The translations under genes and the position numbers were made by a program. The notes beneath the pieces were generated by a model. That model was not told the origin of the DNA. It saw only the letters and a list, made by a program, of their open reading frames with translations, and did not search any database. 37,099 nucleotides of DNA from Deltaproteobacteria bacterium (GTDB lineage Bacteria > Desulfobacterota > Desulfobulbia > Desulfobulbales > Desulfurivibrionaceae): positions 1 through 37,099 of the forward strand of contig JAJZRJ010000026.1 in assembly GCA_021802775.1 (NCBI GenBank), given 5' to 3'. Of the stretch, positions 8,291-17,497 are shown piece by piece. Every line of letters begins with the position of its first letter. Position 1 is the stretch's first letter.

Positions 8291-8578
8291 TTATTTGCCG
8301 TTGTTGATCCGGTTCCGCAGGATGCCGGAGGGCTTGAAGGTTACCACCTTGCGGGCCGTCAGGATCAGCTCGCTGCCGGTCTGGGGATTCCGCCCGCGCC
8401 GGGCACTCTTCTGTTTGACGTTGAATTTGCCAAAGCCGCTGATCAGCAAGTCCTCCCCGCTCTGGAGACAGTTCTTGGTGATTCGCAGAAAGGCCTCCAC
8501 CGTATCGGCGGCCTGCGCCTTGGTCAGCCCGTGGCTCTGATATACCTTCTGGACCAGATCTGCCTTGGTCAGGGTCAT
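8291..8578 (-). CDS. ihfA: Integration host factor alpha-type DNA-bending protein
   Basis: 95-residue HU/IHF family protein that bends DNA in recombination, replication and transcription. It begins MTLTKADLV and contains ISGFGKFNV and GRNPQTG, the DNA-intercalating beta-ribbon region, then ARKVVTFKP. Length and ribbon sequence are closer to IHF alpha than to HU. AAGGAGGGGG precedes the ATG. In many bacteria ihfA lies next to pheT; here it sits between eno and lpxD. Separation from IHF beta or HU by sequence alone is not absolute. Confidence 0.88.
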   Translation of the reverse strand: MTLTKADLVQKVYQSHGLTKAQAADTVEAFLRITKNCLQSGEDLLISGFGKFNVKQKSARRGRNPQTGSELILTARKVVTFKPSGILRNRINNGK

Positions 8579-8639
8579 GATACCCCCTCCTTGCGTAATT
8601 GCCTCATTCGTTCATAACAAATCAAAATGACTACACTTG

Positions 8640-9941
<1,302 letters not shown>

Positions 9942-9977
9942 TCAATGACACGCGACAAATTAAGGTTATCACACAAT

Positions 9978-9997
9978 ACGGTACTGAACGGTACTGA
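9978..9997. repeat. Two tandem 10-base repeats upstream of eno
   Basis: ACGGTACTGA occurs twice in a row. The unit length is close to one helical turn, so both copies face the same side of the DNA, as for a regulator binding in tandem. The repeat lies 46-65 bases upstream of the eno ATG. Confidence 0.6.
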
Positions 9998-10027
9998 CAA
10001 TTCCCGCAACTTACGATTCTGTCTCTC

Positions 10028-11239
10028 TCATCCGCCGATGGCGCCAGCCATGCTGAAGATCGGCAGATACATGGCGACCACCAGGCCGCCGATCATGCCG
10101 CCCAAAAAGACCATCATCAGGGGCTCGATGGCCGCGGTGAGGTTCTCCACCGCCTGATCGACCTCCTCGTCGTAAAAATCGGCGATCTTGGTCAGCATGA
10201 CATCCAGGGCGCCGGTTGCCTCGCCGACATTGATCATCTGCACCACCATGCCGGGAAACACCCCGGTTTCCGCCAACGGCTCGGCAATGGCCCGGCCCTC
10301 GCTGATGCTGTCCGTGACGCGGAAGACCGCCTTTTCCACCACCTTGTTGCCGGCGGTGCGCGCCACGACGTTCAGGGAGTCGAGGATCGGCACCCCGCTC
10401 TGGAGCATGGTACCGAGGGTCCGGGTGAACTTGGCCACCGCCACCCGCCGCAGAAGCAGACCGACGATAGGCATCTTTAACAGAAGTTCATCAATCCTTT
10501 CACGTCCTTTTTCGGTCTTGTACACTTTTTTGATGGCAAAGACGAGGACGACGACAGCGCCGATCATGAAATGAAAGTTGCCCTTGGCGAACTCGCTCAG
10601 ATCCACCACCATCTGGGTGGGGGCCGGCAGGGCGGAGCCGAAATCGGCAAACATCTTCTGGAAGACCGGCACCACGAAGATGAGCATGACCGCAAGCACC
10701 ACGAAGGAAATGCAGATACAGATGATCGGGTAGGTCATGGCACCCTTCACCTTTTTCTTGAGCGCCATGTTCTTTTCCATAAAGGCGGCCAGGCGGTTCA
10801 GGATGGTGTCGAGGATACCGCCCAGTTCGCCGGCCTCCACCATGTTGCAGTAGAGGTTGTCGAACACGGTGGGGTGCTTCTTCATGGCATCGGCAAAGGT
10901 GGTGCCGGTCTCGACGTCGGTGCGGATATCGCGCAGGATCTTCTTGAAGGTGGCGTTCTCCTGCTGTTCGCTCAGGATCTCGAGACTCTGCACCAACGGC
11001 AGGCCCGCGTCGATCATGGTGGAGAGCTGGCGGGTGAAGATCACCACATCCTTGCCCGTCACCTTGGGCTTCATAAAGGCGAATTTCGCGAAGAGGTCCG
11101 CCGGTGCCTCCTTGATCAACGACGGCGTGATGCGCATTTTTTTGAGGTGCGACTGGACCATGGCCTCATTGGCCAGCTCCACCTTACCGCTGCGCTTCTC
11201 GCCGTAGGAATTGACCCCCTTCCACATATAGATTGGCAT
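10028..11239 (-). CDS. pilC: Type IV pilus inner-membrane platform protein PilC (GspF family)
   Basis: 403-residue inner-membrane protein that forms the platform on which the pilus assembly ATPases act. Two T2SSF domains are visible (about residues 65-190 and 270-395), each with FTRxLxTMxxxGxP-like openings (FTRQLSTMIDAGLPL, FTRTLGTMLQSGVPI). Three membrane segments lie near residues 168-190, 220-238 and 373-395. PilC is preferred over GspF because of the N-terminal MWKGVNSYGEKRSG form and length. AAGGAG precedes the ATG by seven bases. No pilB, pilT, pilD or pilin gene is adjacent in the window. Confidence 0.9.
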   Translation of the reverse strand: MPIYMWKGVNSYGEKRSGKVELANEAMVQSHLKKMRITPSLIKEAPADLFAKFAFMKPKVTGKDVVIFTRQLSTMIDAGLPLVQSLEILSEQQENATFKKILRDIRTDVETGTTFADAMKKHPTVFDNLYCNMVEAGELGGILDTILNRLAAFMEKNMALKKKVKGAMTYPIICICISFVVLAVMLIFVVPVFQKMFADFGSALPAPTQMVVDLSEFAKGNFHFMIGAVVVLVFAIKKVYKTEKGRERIDELLLKMPIVGLLLRRVAVAKFTRTLGTMLQSGVPILDSLNVVARTAGNKVVEKAVFRVTDSISEGRAIAEPLAETGVFPGMVVQMINVGEATGALDVMLTKIADFYDEEVDQAVENLTAAIEPLMMVFLGGMIGGLVVAMYLPIFSMAGAIGG

Positions 11240-11367
11240 GACGTGTCTCCTTCAGTTGGATGCCGGTACTCCAGGTTTTGTTATAGCGGAAGGAAATGCC
11301 AAAAACAAGAGCGGGCCGCCCGATCGCCGCCCGCCAAAACCGGACCGGATCAGCCCCTGCTTTTCAT

Positions 11368-11396
11368 TTGACAGCACGAGCGGAATCATTTATATA
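11368..11396 (+). promoter_or_regulatory. Near-consensus sigma70 promoter of the PxxKW gene
   Basis: TTGACA (11368-11373) is a perfect -35 box, 17 bases from TATATA (11391-11396). The ribosome binding site AGGAGG follows about 75 bases downstream. This is the best promoter by eye in the window and suggests strong expression. Confidence 0.8.
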
Positions 11397-11481
11397 ACCA
11401 CTTTCTCGAAACTACGGCAGGAAACCCATCTGCATTGGAATGAGGCGCCTCGCGGGACTCAACGAGGGCCAGGAGGTCAAT

Positions 11482-11742
11482 ATGGCAAAGGCAGCTCAAA
11501 GCAAGGGAACGGAAAAATACGCAAGCGGCGTGTTTCAGCCGGTGATCGACAAATGCGCAGGCTGCGGCCACATCGTGGAGGCGAATGCCCAGCAGTTCTG
11601 CGAGACATATATCGTCCCGTCGGCCAAGTGGCGCCTCGGCATCTGCAACTTCGCCACCCACGCCAAACCCGAGATCGTGACCGCCAAGACCCGCGTCAAC
11701 CCGCTGAAGGCATCCAAGCGCGCCGCGGCCGGCAAGAAGTAA
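11482..11742 (+). CDS. PxxKW family cysteine-rich small protein
   Basis: 86 residues of unknown function. Four cysteines (25, 28, 40, 55) in KCAGCGH, FC and ICNF could bind zinc or an iron-sulphur centre. PSAKW at 46-50 is the motif that names the PxxKW family, which I know mainly from sulphate-reducing and related Deltaproteobacteria. The C-terminal tail is rich in Lys and Ala (KASKRAAAGKK), so nucleic-acid binding is possible. The ATG at 11482 is chosen because AGGAGG lies five bases upstream; an earlier in-frame ATG at 11440 has no such site. The gene stands alone between its own promoter and terminator. Confidence 0.82.
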   Translation: MAKAAQSKGTEKYASGVFQPVIDKCAGCGHIVEANAQQFCETYIVPSAKWRLGICNFATHAKPEIVTAKTRVNPLKASKRAAAGKK

Positions 11743-11765
11743 GCACCACCCCTTTCTGGTATTCC

Positions 11766-11795
11766 AAGGGCTCCGCGTTCCGGAGCCCTTTTTAT
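11766..11795 (+). terminator. Intrinsic terminator of the PxxKW gene
   Basis: Perfect 10-base stem (AAGGGCTCCG / CGGAGCCCTT), 5-base loop, followed by TTTATT, starting 24 bases after the stop codon. Confidence 0.9.
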
Positions 11796-11818
11796 TGTGG
11801 CACTCGCATCGCTTTCCC

Positions 11819-12373
11819 TTACAAAAGCTCCCGTTCACCAGCCACCCTGGCCTTGGGATAAAGGGTGCTGAGCAGCTTTTCATCCTCCATAATCTCCAAG
11901 AAACGCGCATACGCTTCTTCGAAATGGCCCGGCGCGCCTCCCTTGCGGACCACCGTCGCCGCCTCGGCAAGAAGAATCGGTGATTTTTCATGCACCGCCT
12001 GGAAAATCCGGTTCAGCAGCGGTCCGGGATTCTTCTCGTAGGGCGGCACAGCCTTGCTGATGGCGATGACCGCCTGGGCTACCGTGGGGGTAGCCAGCAG
12101 GGCAAAAAACTTCGGGGTATCATGCACGTCCGCAGCGGCGAGCAGCCGATCCACCGTGGCCGGCGTCAGTCCGTTCACCAGTTCCGCCAGCCGCGCCCTG
12201 GCCTCCTCCTCTTCGGCGGCGAGCAGCAACCGGAGGTAGGGAGTGACCTCGGGCAGAGTGAGCGAATTCTTGCGCACCACCTGCTCCAGCCACTCCACCT
12301 GCATCTCCGGACTCTTCGCCACAAAAGGCAGGTACTTCTCATACCACTTGGTCTGCCGCCGCCCTGTTGCCAT
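11819..12373 (-). CDS. Conserved-looking protein of unknown function
   Basis: About 184 residues, all-helical by composition and soluble, without signal peptide or membrane segment. No family is recognised. It opens with TGRRQTKWYEKYLPFVAKSP and has many Leu/Ala/Glu-rich helices (LLAAEEEEARARLAEL), suggesting a helical repeat or scaffold protein. ATG at 12373 has a GCGAGGA site five bases upstream; ATG at 12379 and a longer start at 12466 are open alternatives. It lies 52 bases after the HTH/zinc-ribbon gene on the same strand and is probably co-transcribed with it. Confidence 0.7.
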   Translation of the reverse strand: MATGRRQTKWYEKYLPFVAKSPEMQVEWLEQVVRKNSLTLPEVTPYLRLLLAAEEEEARARLAELVNGLTPATVDRLLAAADVHDTPKFFALLATPTVAQAVIAISKAVPPYEKNPGPLLNRIFQAVHEKSPILLAEAATVVRKGGAPGHFEEAYARFLEIMEDEKLLSTLYPKARVAGERELL

Positions 12374-12425
12374 AGCCATCCTCGCCCTGATCCTTCCCGT
12401 TCGCCGCGCTGCCCAGCCGCGCCCT

Positions 12426-12746
12426 TTATCCCCGCTGTTCCAAGGCAAAAAGGGGCTCCTCCACAAAGGTGCCCTGACAGATGGGGCAACTGCCCGGCTT
12501 GGTCAGCCGGTCCCGCTTTTTGAAAACAAAGCCGCAGTCGCGGCAGATGGCTGGTTTCACCACCAGCACGCCGCCGAAGCGCGCCACACTCTTTTCGATA
12601 TGCCGGAGATGACCGTACACTTCTTTCTCGCCAATGTGGAGCAGAGCGGACAACTCCTTGGCCGAAGCCCAGCCGGTTGCCAGCCGCGCCATCATGCGCT
12701 GCCGGATCGTACCTGTCGCCGCCTCCAACGCCCTGCCCCGCCCCAT
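12426..12746 (-). CDS. HTH regulator with C-terminal zinc ribbon
   Basis: 106 residues. A helix-turn-helix lies at about 12-55 (IRQRMMARLATGW, SAKELSALLHIGEKEVYGHL), and a zinc ribbon with CRDC (68, 71) and CPIC (87, 90) follows. The layout matches the group of predicted regulators with an HTH fused to a Zn-ribbon (COG3357), which is family knowledge; targets are not known to me. ATG at 12746 follows AGGTGGAG. It diverges from the AAA+/VWA pair, so it may control that operon, which is inference from position. Confidence 0.75.
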   Translation of the reverse strand: MGRGRALEAATGTIRQRMMARLATGWASAKELSALLHIGEKEVYGHLRHIEKSVARFGGVLVVKPAICRDCGFVFKKRDRLTKPGSCPICQGTFVEEPLFALEQRG

Positions 12747-12789
12747 GCCTCCACCTATGGCACATTCCAGCGGCAGCAGCAAATAAAAT

Positions 12790-12818
12790 TTGCCCATCCC
12801 AGGGGTCGGTATTACCAT
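12790..12818 (+). promoter_or_regulatory. Candidate promoter of the AAA+/VWA operon
   Basis: TTGCCC (12790-12795) and TACCAT (12813-12818) are 17 bases apart, just upstream of the AGGAGG ribosome binding site. It lies in the divergent gap with the HTH/zinc-ribbon gene. Both boxes deviate from consensus. Confidence 0.4.
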
Positions 12819-12840
12819 TTGCACCAGGAGGGAGGATGCC

Positions 12841-13653
12841 ATGGAGTATGCCGAACAGAAAATCGAGGAGCACCGGATCACCAGCCAGCCCTTCTATCTG
12901 CCTCAGGGCGATGAAGTGGTCATTGCCCGGGCCGCCTACCGGAATCGCCTGCCCCTGCTGCTCAAAGGGCCGACCGGCTGTGGCAAGAGCCGTTTCATGC
13001 AGTATCTTGCCTGGGAACTTGCGCGGCCGCTGATCACGGTTTCCTGCCATGACGATCTCTCCACCGGCGACCTGGTCGGCCGTTTTCTCATCAAGGGCGG
13101 CGAGGCGGTCTGGGTGGACGGCCCGCTGACCCTGGCGGTCAAGGCCGGGGCGATCTGCTATCTCGACGAGGTTGTCGAGGCGCGTAAGGACACCACGGTG
13201 GTAATCCACCCCCTGGCCGATGATCGGCGCGAGCTGCCCATCGAAAAGTTGGGCGAACTTCTTCTCGCCCCGCCGGAATTCATGCTGGCCGTCTCCTACA
13301 ACCCCGGCTATCAGAGTGTACTGAAAGACCTCAAGCAATCGACCCGCCAGCGCTTCGTGGCCCTGGAGTTCCGTTACCCGGCAGCCGCGGTCGAGGAGGA
13401 GATCGTGCAGACCGAGGCCGGGGTGGACCGGGAACTGGCCCACACACTGGTGAAACTGGCGGCCATGACCCGAAATCTCAAGGATGCGGGGCTGACCGAG
13501 GGCGCCAGCACCCGGCTGCTCATCCACGCCGGTCGGTTGATGACCGACGGCATACCGCCGCGCCAGGCATGCCAGGTGGCAATCACCGAACCCCTCACCG
13601 ACGACCACGAGATGCTCGCCGCCCTCGACGAGATGGTGCGGTCGCTCTTCTAA
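12841..13653 (+). CDS. CbbQ/NorQ-type MoxR AAA+ ATPase
   Basis: 270-residue AAA+ ATPase of the MoxR branch. Walker A is GPTGCGKS (residues 43-50), Walker B AICYLDEVVEA (104-114), with SVSYNPGYQ as sensor region near 170 and QSTRQRF with the arginine finger after it. The opening RITSQPFYLPQGDE is like CbbQ, NirQ and NorQ, which work with a VWA partner to remodel or activate metalloenzymes (RuBisCO, nitric oxide reductase). No such client gene is in this window. ATG at 12841 has GGAGG five bases upstream. The partner gene starts seven bases after the stop. Confidence 0.92.
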   Translation: MEYAEQKIEEHRITSQPFYLPQGDEVVIARAAYRNRLPLLLKGPTGCGKSRFMQYLAWELARPLITVSCHDDLSTGDLVGRFLIKGGEAVWVDGPLTLAVKAGAICYLDEVVEARKDTTVVIHPLADDRRELPIEKLGELLLAPPEFMLAVSYNPGYQSVLKDLKQSTRQRFVALEFRYPAAAVEEEIVQTEAGVDRELAHTLVKLAAMTRNLKDAGLTEGASTRLLIHAGRLMTDGIPPRQACQVAITEPLTDDHEMLAALDEMVRSLF

Positions 13654-13660
13654 AAAGTCC

Positions 13661-16018
13661 ATGGACGCCGATGCCATCAGCGAGCGCCTGCGGAGGATCA
13701 CCGCCCCGGACGTGCTCAACGAATGGGAACTGGAGGAGCAGGCCGCCACTGTCGCCGCGTTGCCCGAGCCCCTCCAGGACGAGGTGTTGCGCCACTACCA
13801 GGCGATCTGGCCGGTGAGCCACGGCCTGGCCGCCCTCTTTCTGCACCATCTGCCCCAGGCCCTGACCTGCCTTGCCCCGGAGCAGCTCGGCGACTGGACC
13901 AAGGCCGCTCTTGCCGCCTACGAACAGCACGGGCTGCGCGGCGCCGATCTCTTCCTGGCCGAGACGGAAAAGAACTTTCTCTGCCGGTTGCGCGGAGAAT
14001 CGGCCCTTCCCTTCGCGGCGGCGCTGCCGCGGCTCCGGCCCTATGTGCACGCCTTGGCCGGACCACTCCACGACCTTGACCTGGCCCCGGCCACCAGCGC
14101 GGCCACCGACACCGCCACCCTCTTCCTGCCCCGGGAGATCGGCCTCTTCAAGGAAGAGCGACAGAATTTCCTGCTCTACAAGCTGCTCGCCTCGCTGCTC
14201 TGGGCCCAGGTCGCCTCCGGCACCTACCGCTGGGCACCCGCACCCACGGCTGACCTTATCCAGGAGGTGGCCGCCCGCTACGGCAGCCGCCCCGACGAAG
14301 GGCTGCCGGCGCTCATCGCCTATTTCCGCCTCTTCCCCCAACCCGCTCTGGCTGAGGAACTTTTCGTGCTGACCGAGACCGTCCGCCTCCTCGCCTTGTT
14401 GCAACGGGAGCTGCCAGGGCTGATGCGCGATGCCGCGGCCCTCTTCCCGCTCCTCCTCGCCCAGCGGCCTCCGTTCCCCGAGGCGTCTGATCAGGCCAGC
14501 GTGATGGAACAACTCAAGCGCCACCTGATCGGCGAAACCAAGGTGGGGGACGCCAATAATCCGGCACCGCCCGCCCTGGCCGCTGCCGGCGAACTCCTCC
14601 TCCCCCTTGCCCGAGCGGGCACCACCCCGGCCGACACCGCCCATGCCGCTGCCCGGCTTTACGAAATCATCGCCGCCCTCCCCGGCCCGTATCAGGCCAC
14701 CCCGCCGCTGCCCTGCGCAATTTCTTTCCGGCCCGCCGAGGCGCTGGCGGTCCGGACTCGCCGGCAGCACGAGGAAAAAACGCGGTTCATCACCGCCCTG
14801 GCCGCCCTGCTGCCATCAGCCGCCTCCCCCGAAACCGGAGAAACCGGGGAGGACCGGCCGCCCCCGGCCGCTCGTCATCAGGAGGCCGATACCGCCCTGC
14901 TCCTTCCCGGCTTGGCGGAAACGGAAATACCCCGCCCCACCGTCCTTCTCGGCCAGGGCCTCGAAACAGTGACCATCGACAATCAGTCCCTCGCCCTGCC
15001 GCCCGAGCTGCAACGGCTCGGTCAACGCATCGCGGCGGACCTCGGCCAGGTGCCGCCGGAGTATGTTGCCGCCGCGGCCGGCTTGGCCGGCAGCAGCTAC
15101 CATCCCCACGCCAGCAGCCCCATCACCGAGGAGATCGTTATCCCGCCCACACCGCTCACCTATGACGAGTGGGACTTCCGCCGCAACGGCTTCCGCAAGG
15201 ACTGGTGCCTTCTGCACGAAAAGGAAATCCTGCCCACCAAAGGCACCTTCATCGAAACGGTGAGCCGGAAACACCGGGGGCTGCTGCTCCGGCTGCGCCG
15301 GCAGTTCGAGATGATGCGGCCCGGCGAACGCTTTGTCCGGCGGCAACGCGACGGCAACGATCTCGATCTCGATGCCATCATCGAGGCGCTGGCCGATACC
15401 CAGGCCGGCCAGGCGCCGTCCGATCGCCTCTTCGTCCGCCTGCGCCGGGATCAGCGCCAGATCGCGGTGGTCTTCCTGGTGGACATGTCCTCCTCCACCG
15501 AGGGGTGGGTGAGCACCGCCATCAAGGAATCCCTCTTCCTCATGTGCGAATCCCTCGCAGTGCTGGGCGACACCTATGCCGTCTACGGCTTCTCGGGCAT
15601 GCGCCGCCTGCGCTCCGAGCTCTACCACGTCAAGCATCTCGACGAGCCCTACAACGATTTGGTCAAGGCCAAGATCGCCGCCATTGCCCCGCAGGAATAC
15701 ACCCGCATGGGGCCGCCGCTCCGCCACATCACCCGGCTGCTCACGGCCAGCGATGCCAAGGCGCGGCTCATCGTCACCCTCTCCGACGGCAAACCGGAGG
15801 ATTACGACGACTACAAGGGAGAGTATGCCATCGAGGATACCCGCCATGCCCTGATCGAGGCCAAGAATCTCGGCATCCACCCCTTCTGCATCACCATCGA
15901 TCAGCAGGCCCACGACTACATCGCCCACATGTACGGCGAGGTGAACTACATCGTCATCGACGACGTGCGCAGCCTGCCCAACCGCATGCCGGAGATCTAC
16001 CGCACCCTCACCGGCTAA
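13661..16018 (+). CDS. CbbO/NorD-type VWA-domain protein, partner of the AAA+ ATPase
   Basis: 785 residues. The C-terminal VWA domain (about 600-785) has the metal-dependent adhesion site DMSSST near residue 606 and further aspartates in LSDGKPEDYDDY. The N-terminal 580 residues are helical and Ala/Leu-rich, without recognised domain; a Pro-rich insert lies near 385-410. Ending in CITIDQQAHDYIAHMYGE and IDDVRSLPNRMPEIYR is usual for the CbbO/NorD group. With the preceding ATPase it would form a MoxR-VWA chaperone machine. No cbbL, nor or gvp genes are nearby, so the client is unknown. Confidence 0.88.
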   Translation: MDADAISERLRRITAPDVLNEWELEEQAATVAALPEPLQDEVLRHYQAIWPVSHGLAALFLHHLPQALTCLAPEQLGDWTKAALAAYEQHGLRGADLFLAETEKNFLCRLRGESALPFAAALPRLRPYVHALAGPLHDLDLAPATSAATDTATLFLPREIGLFKEERQNFLLYKLLASLLWAQVASGTYRWAPAPTADLIQEVAARYGSRPDEGLPALIAYFRLFPQPALAEELFVLTETVRLLALLQRELPGLMRDAAALFPLLLAQRPPFPEASDQASVMEQLKRHLIGETKVGDANNPAPPALAAAGELLLPLARAGTTPADTAHAAARLYEIIAALPGPYQATPPLPCAISFRPAEALAVRTRRQHEEKTRFITALAALLPSAASPETGETGEDRPPPAARHQEADTALLLPGLAETEIPRPTVLLGQGLETVTIDNQSLALPPELQRLGQRIAADLGQVPPEYVAAAAGLAGSSYHPHASSPITEEIVIPPTPLTYDEWDFRRNGFRKDWCLLHEKEILPTKGTFIETVSRKHRGLLLRLRRQFEMMRPGERFVRRQRDGNDLDLDAIIEALADTQAGQAPSDRLFVRLRRDQRQIAVVFLVDMSSSTEGWVSTAIKESLFLMCESLAVLGDTYAVYGFSGMRRLRSELYHVKHLDEPYNDLVKAKIAAIAPQEYTRMGPPLRHITRLLTASDAKARLIVTLSDGKPEDYDDYKGEYAIEDTRHALIEAKNLGIHPFCITIDQQAHDYIAHMYGEVNYIVIDDVRSLPNRMPEIYRTLTG

Positions 16019-16073
16019 ATTGCGCGCCATACCCATAACAATTTGTAATAACTGGGCAAAAGCAGAATTTCAT

Positions 16074-16102
16074 TTGACCTCGGCGCGGTTCCACGCTAGA
16101 GT
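16074..16102 (+). promoter_or_regulatory. Candidate promoter upstream of the membrane-anchored unknown
   Basis: TTGACC (16074-16079) and TAGAGT (16097-16102) are 17 bases apart, in the 211-base gap after the VWA gene. The ATG at 16230 is about 120 bases downstream, leaving a long leader. Confidence 0.5.
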
Positions 16103-16229
16103 GACGGAACAGCTGTCAGCGGATGCCGCCCCTCTCGGGGCACGACCAATATCCCGGCGCGGCGCCCCCCGGCTGCTGTCCATTACCTGCCGGACCCGGC
16201 ACCACCAAACCACTGCGCGGAGACGCCCC

Positions 16230-17162
16230 ATGGCCCCCCCGGAAAAACGGACGATCCATCGCCCGACCCACCGTCCCCTGGTCTACCTCCTGCTGCTCGC
16301 CCTGGCCGTGGCGATCGGGGTTGCCGCCTGGTGGCTCCTGCTGCGTCCCCCGGTTTCACCACCCTTGCCGGTCGAATCCGTCGTCCCGGCTCCGGCCGTC
16401 CCGACCCCTGCCCCGGAACCAGGAAGCGCGATGCCGGAAGCGGCCGCCCCCCTGCCTGGAGCATCACCGGCGCAGCCAGCCGCTCCGGCGATCACCGGGG
16501 AGTGCCAGCAACTCGGTAACGAGATCAAGGCCTTCTTCACTCGGCTCGATCGGGAAGACTATATTGCGCCGCGCAACCTGAATGGCGGCACCCAGGTGTA
16601 TGTCGGCCAGTTGCTGGACAAGCTCTTTGCCAATCCGCCAGTGGTGGTCGGCGAGACCAACTCCTTCTTCACCATCCTCAGCAACACCGCCCACTTCTAT
16701 CGCATCCTCAAAAAGGACGACGTGCTGCTGGTCAAAGACATCCTCTTAAACGAGAGCGAGAACCTCGAACCGCTCATGGCGCTCTTCTATCGCTGGTCGC
16801 TCAAGGCGCCGGAGTGCGGCAACAAGACCGACCTGAACCTCGCCATGCCGTTGCCCGGCCTCTACGAGTATGCCGGCTTTTTCCTCAACACCCTCGGGGG
16901 CCGCTCCTACCTTTTTCGCCGCGAATCGCGGCTGCGGCTGCTGGTCAAATATTATTCGGTGCTGGTGCTGGACCAGGCCAACGGTCAGCGGCTCAACAGC
17001 CACGGCATCGATATCCGCCCATCGCTTGATTCCCTGAGCGAGGAGATGCGCACCGCCAAAAAGCTGAAGGACCAGACGGCATACCTGACCACTCTAACGA
17101 AACTACAGAGGAAATACCAAGCAGGTTCCGGCATGCCCAAGACCGCTGCTGCTATCCGCTGA
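16230..17162 (+). CDS. Membrane-anchored periplasmic protein of unknown function
   Basis: 310 residues. A basic N-terminus is followed by one hydrophobic segment (about 17-38), then a Pro/Ala-rich linker (about 40-90), then a soluble domain of about 210 residues (from ECQQLGNEIKAFF). This is the layout of a single-pass inner-membrane protein with its domain in the periplasm. The domain is helical, with LYEYAGFFLNTLGG and SYLFRRESRLRLLVKYY; I do not recognise the family. ATG at 16230 has GGAG seven bases upstream; the frame is open further upstream to 16020 but without a good start. It could be a substrate or partner of the upstream AAA+/VWA pair, by position only. Confidence 0.8.
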   Translation: MAPPEKRTIHRPTHRPLVYLLLLALAVAIGVAAWWLLLRPPVSPPLPVESVVPAPAVPTPAPEPGSAMPEAAAPLPGASPAQPAAPAITGECQQLGNEIKAFFTRLDREDYIAPRNLNGGTQVYVGQLLDKLFANPPVVVGETNSFFTILSNTAHFYRILKKDDVLLVKDILLNESENLEPLMALFYRWSLKAPECGNKTDLNLAMPLPGLYEYAGFFLNTLGGRSYLFRRESRLRLLVKYYSVLVLDQANGQRLNSHGIDIRPSLDSLSEEMRTAKKLKDQTAYLTTLTKLQRKYQAGSGMPKTAAAIR

Positions 17163-17184
17163 CGCCACCCCGGCAAAGGACAAC

Positions 17185-17220
17185 AAAAAACCGGCCTCGG
17201 GATTCCGGGACCGGTTTTTT
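17185..17220. terminator. Bidirectional intrinsic terminator
   Basis: Stem of 10 perfect pairs (AAAAAACCGG / CCGGTTTTTT) continued by mostly paired inner bases around GATT. A-run on one side and T-run on the other let it serve both the plus-strand gene ending at 17162 and the minus-strand lipoprotein gene ending at 17245. Confidence 0.9.
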
Positions 17221-17244
17221 CACATCACATTCCACGCGCCTCGA

Positions 17245-17409
17245 TCAGCCAAGCAGCCTCACAATCGCGAGGTTGCAATCGCTGCCCTTGGGCGGTGGCT
17301 TATCGGAAACGCCATCCTTGTCGACGCTGCACCCGCCGGCAGCCAGCAGCAGCAACAACCAAACAGCCACTACTCCCACCGCGCGCGCTCCATACCCTTT
17401 CCGTGCCAT
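17245..17409 (-). CDS. Tiny predicted lipoprotein
   Basis: 54 residues: basic start, hydrophobic core (about 11-24), AAGGC with Cys27 as the likely lipidated residue, then only 27 residues of mature chain (DKDGVSDKPPPKGSDC). It would be anchored in a membrane facing the periplasm. The -3 residue is Ala rather than Leu, so the lipobox is not ideal. GGAGG lies five bases before the ATG, and a terminator follows the stop. No family recognised; similar small entericidin-like lipoproteins exist, but there is no clear match. Confidence 0.65.
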   Translation of the reverse strand: MARKGYGARAVGVVAVWLLLLLAAGGCSVDKDGVSDKPPPKGSDCNLAIVRLLG

Positions 17410-17497
17410 ATCCGCCTCCAGTTGCCTCGTGAAAAAACAAAGGGATGAGGCGACACTACCCCACCCCCTGCCATTGGCATCGATACGCTTCCCGCGG

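Noticed and set aside
10028..11239. Type II secretion GspF rather than PilC
   Set aside because: The family is shared; N-terminal form and length fit PilC better, and no gsp genes are adjacent. Not fully excluded.
12841..16018. RuBisCO activase or nitric oxide reductase operon
   Set aside because: The AAA+ and VWA pair resembles CbbQ/CbbO and NorQ/NorD, but no cbbL, cbbS, norB or norC is present, so the specific gene names were not applied.
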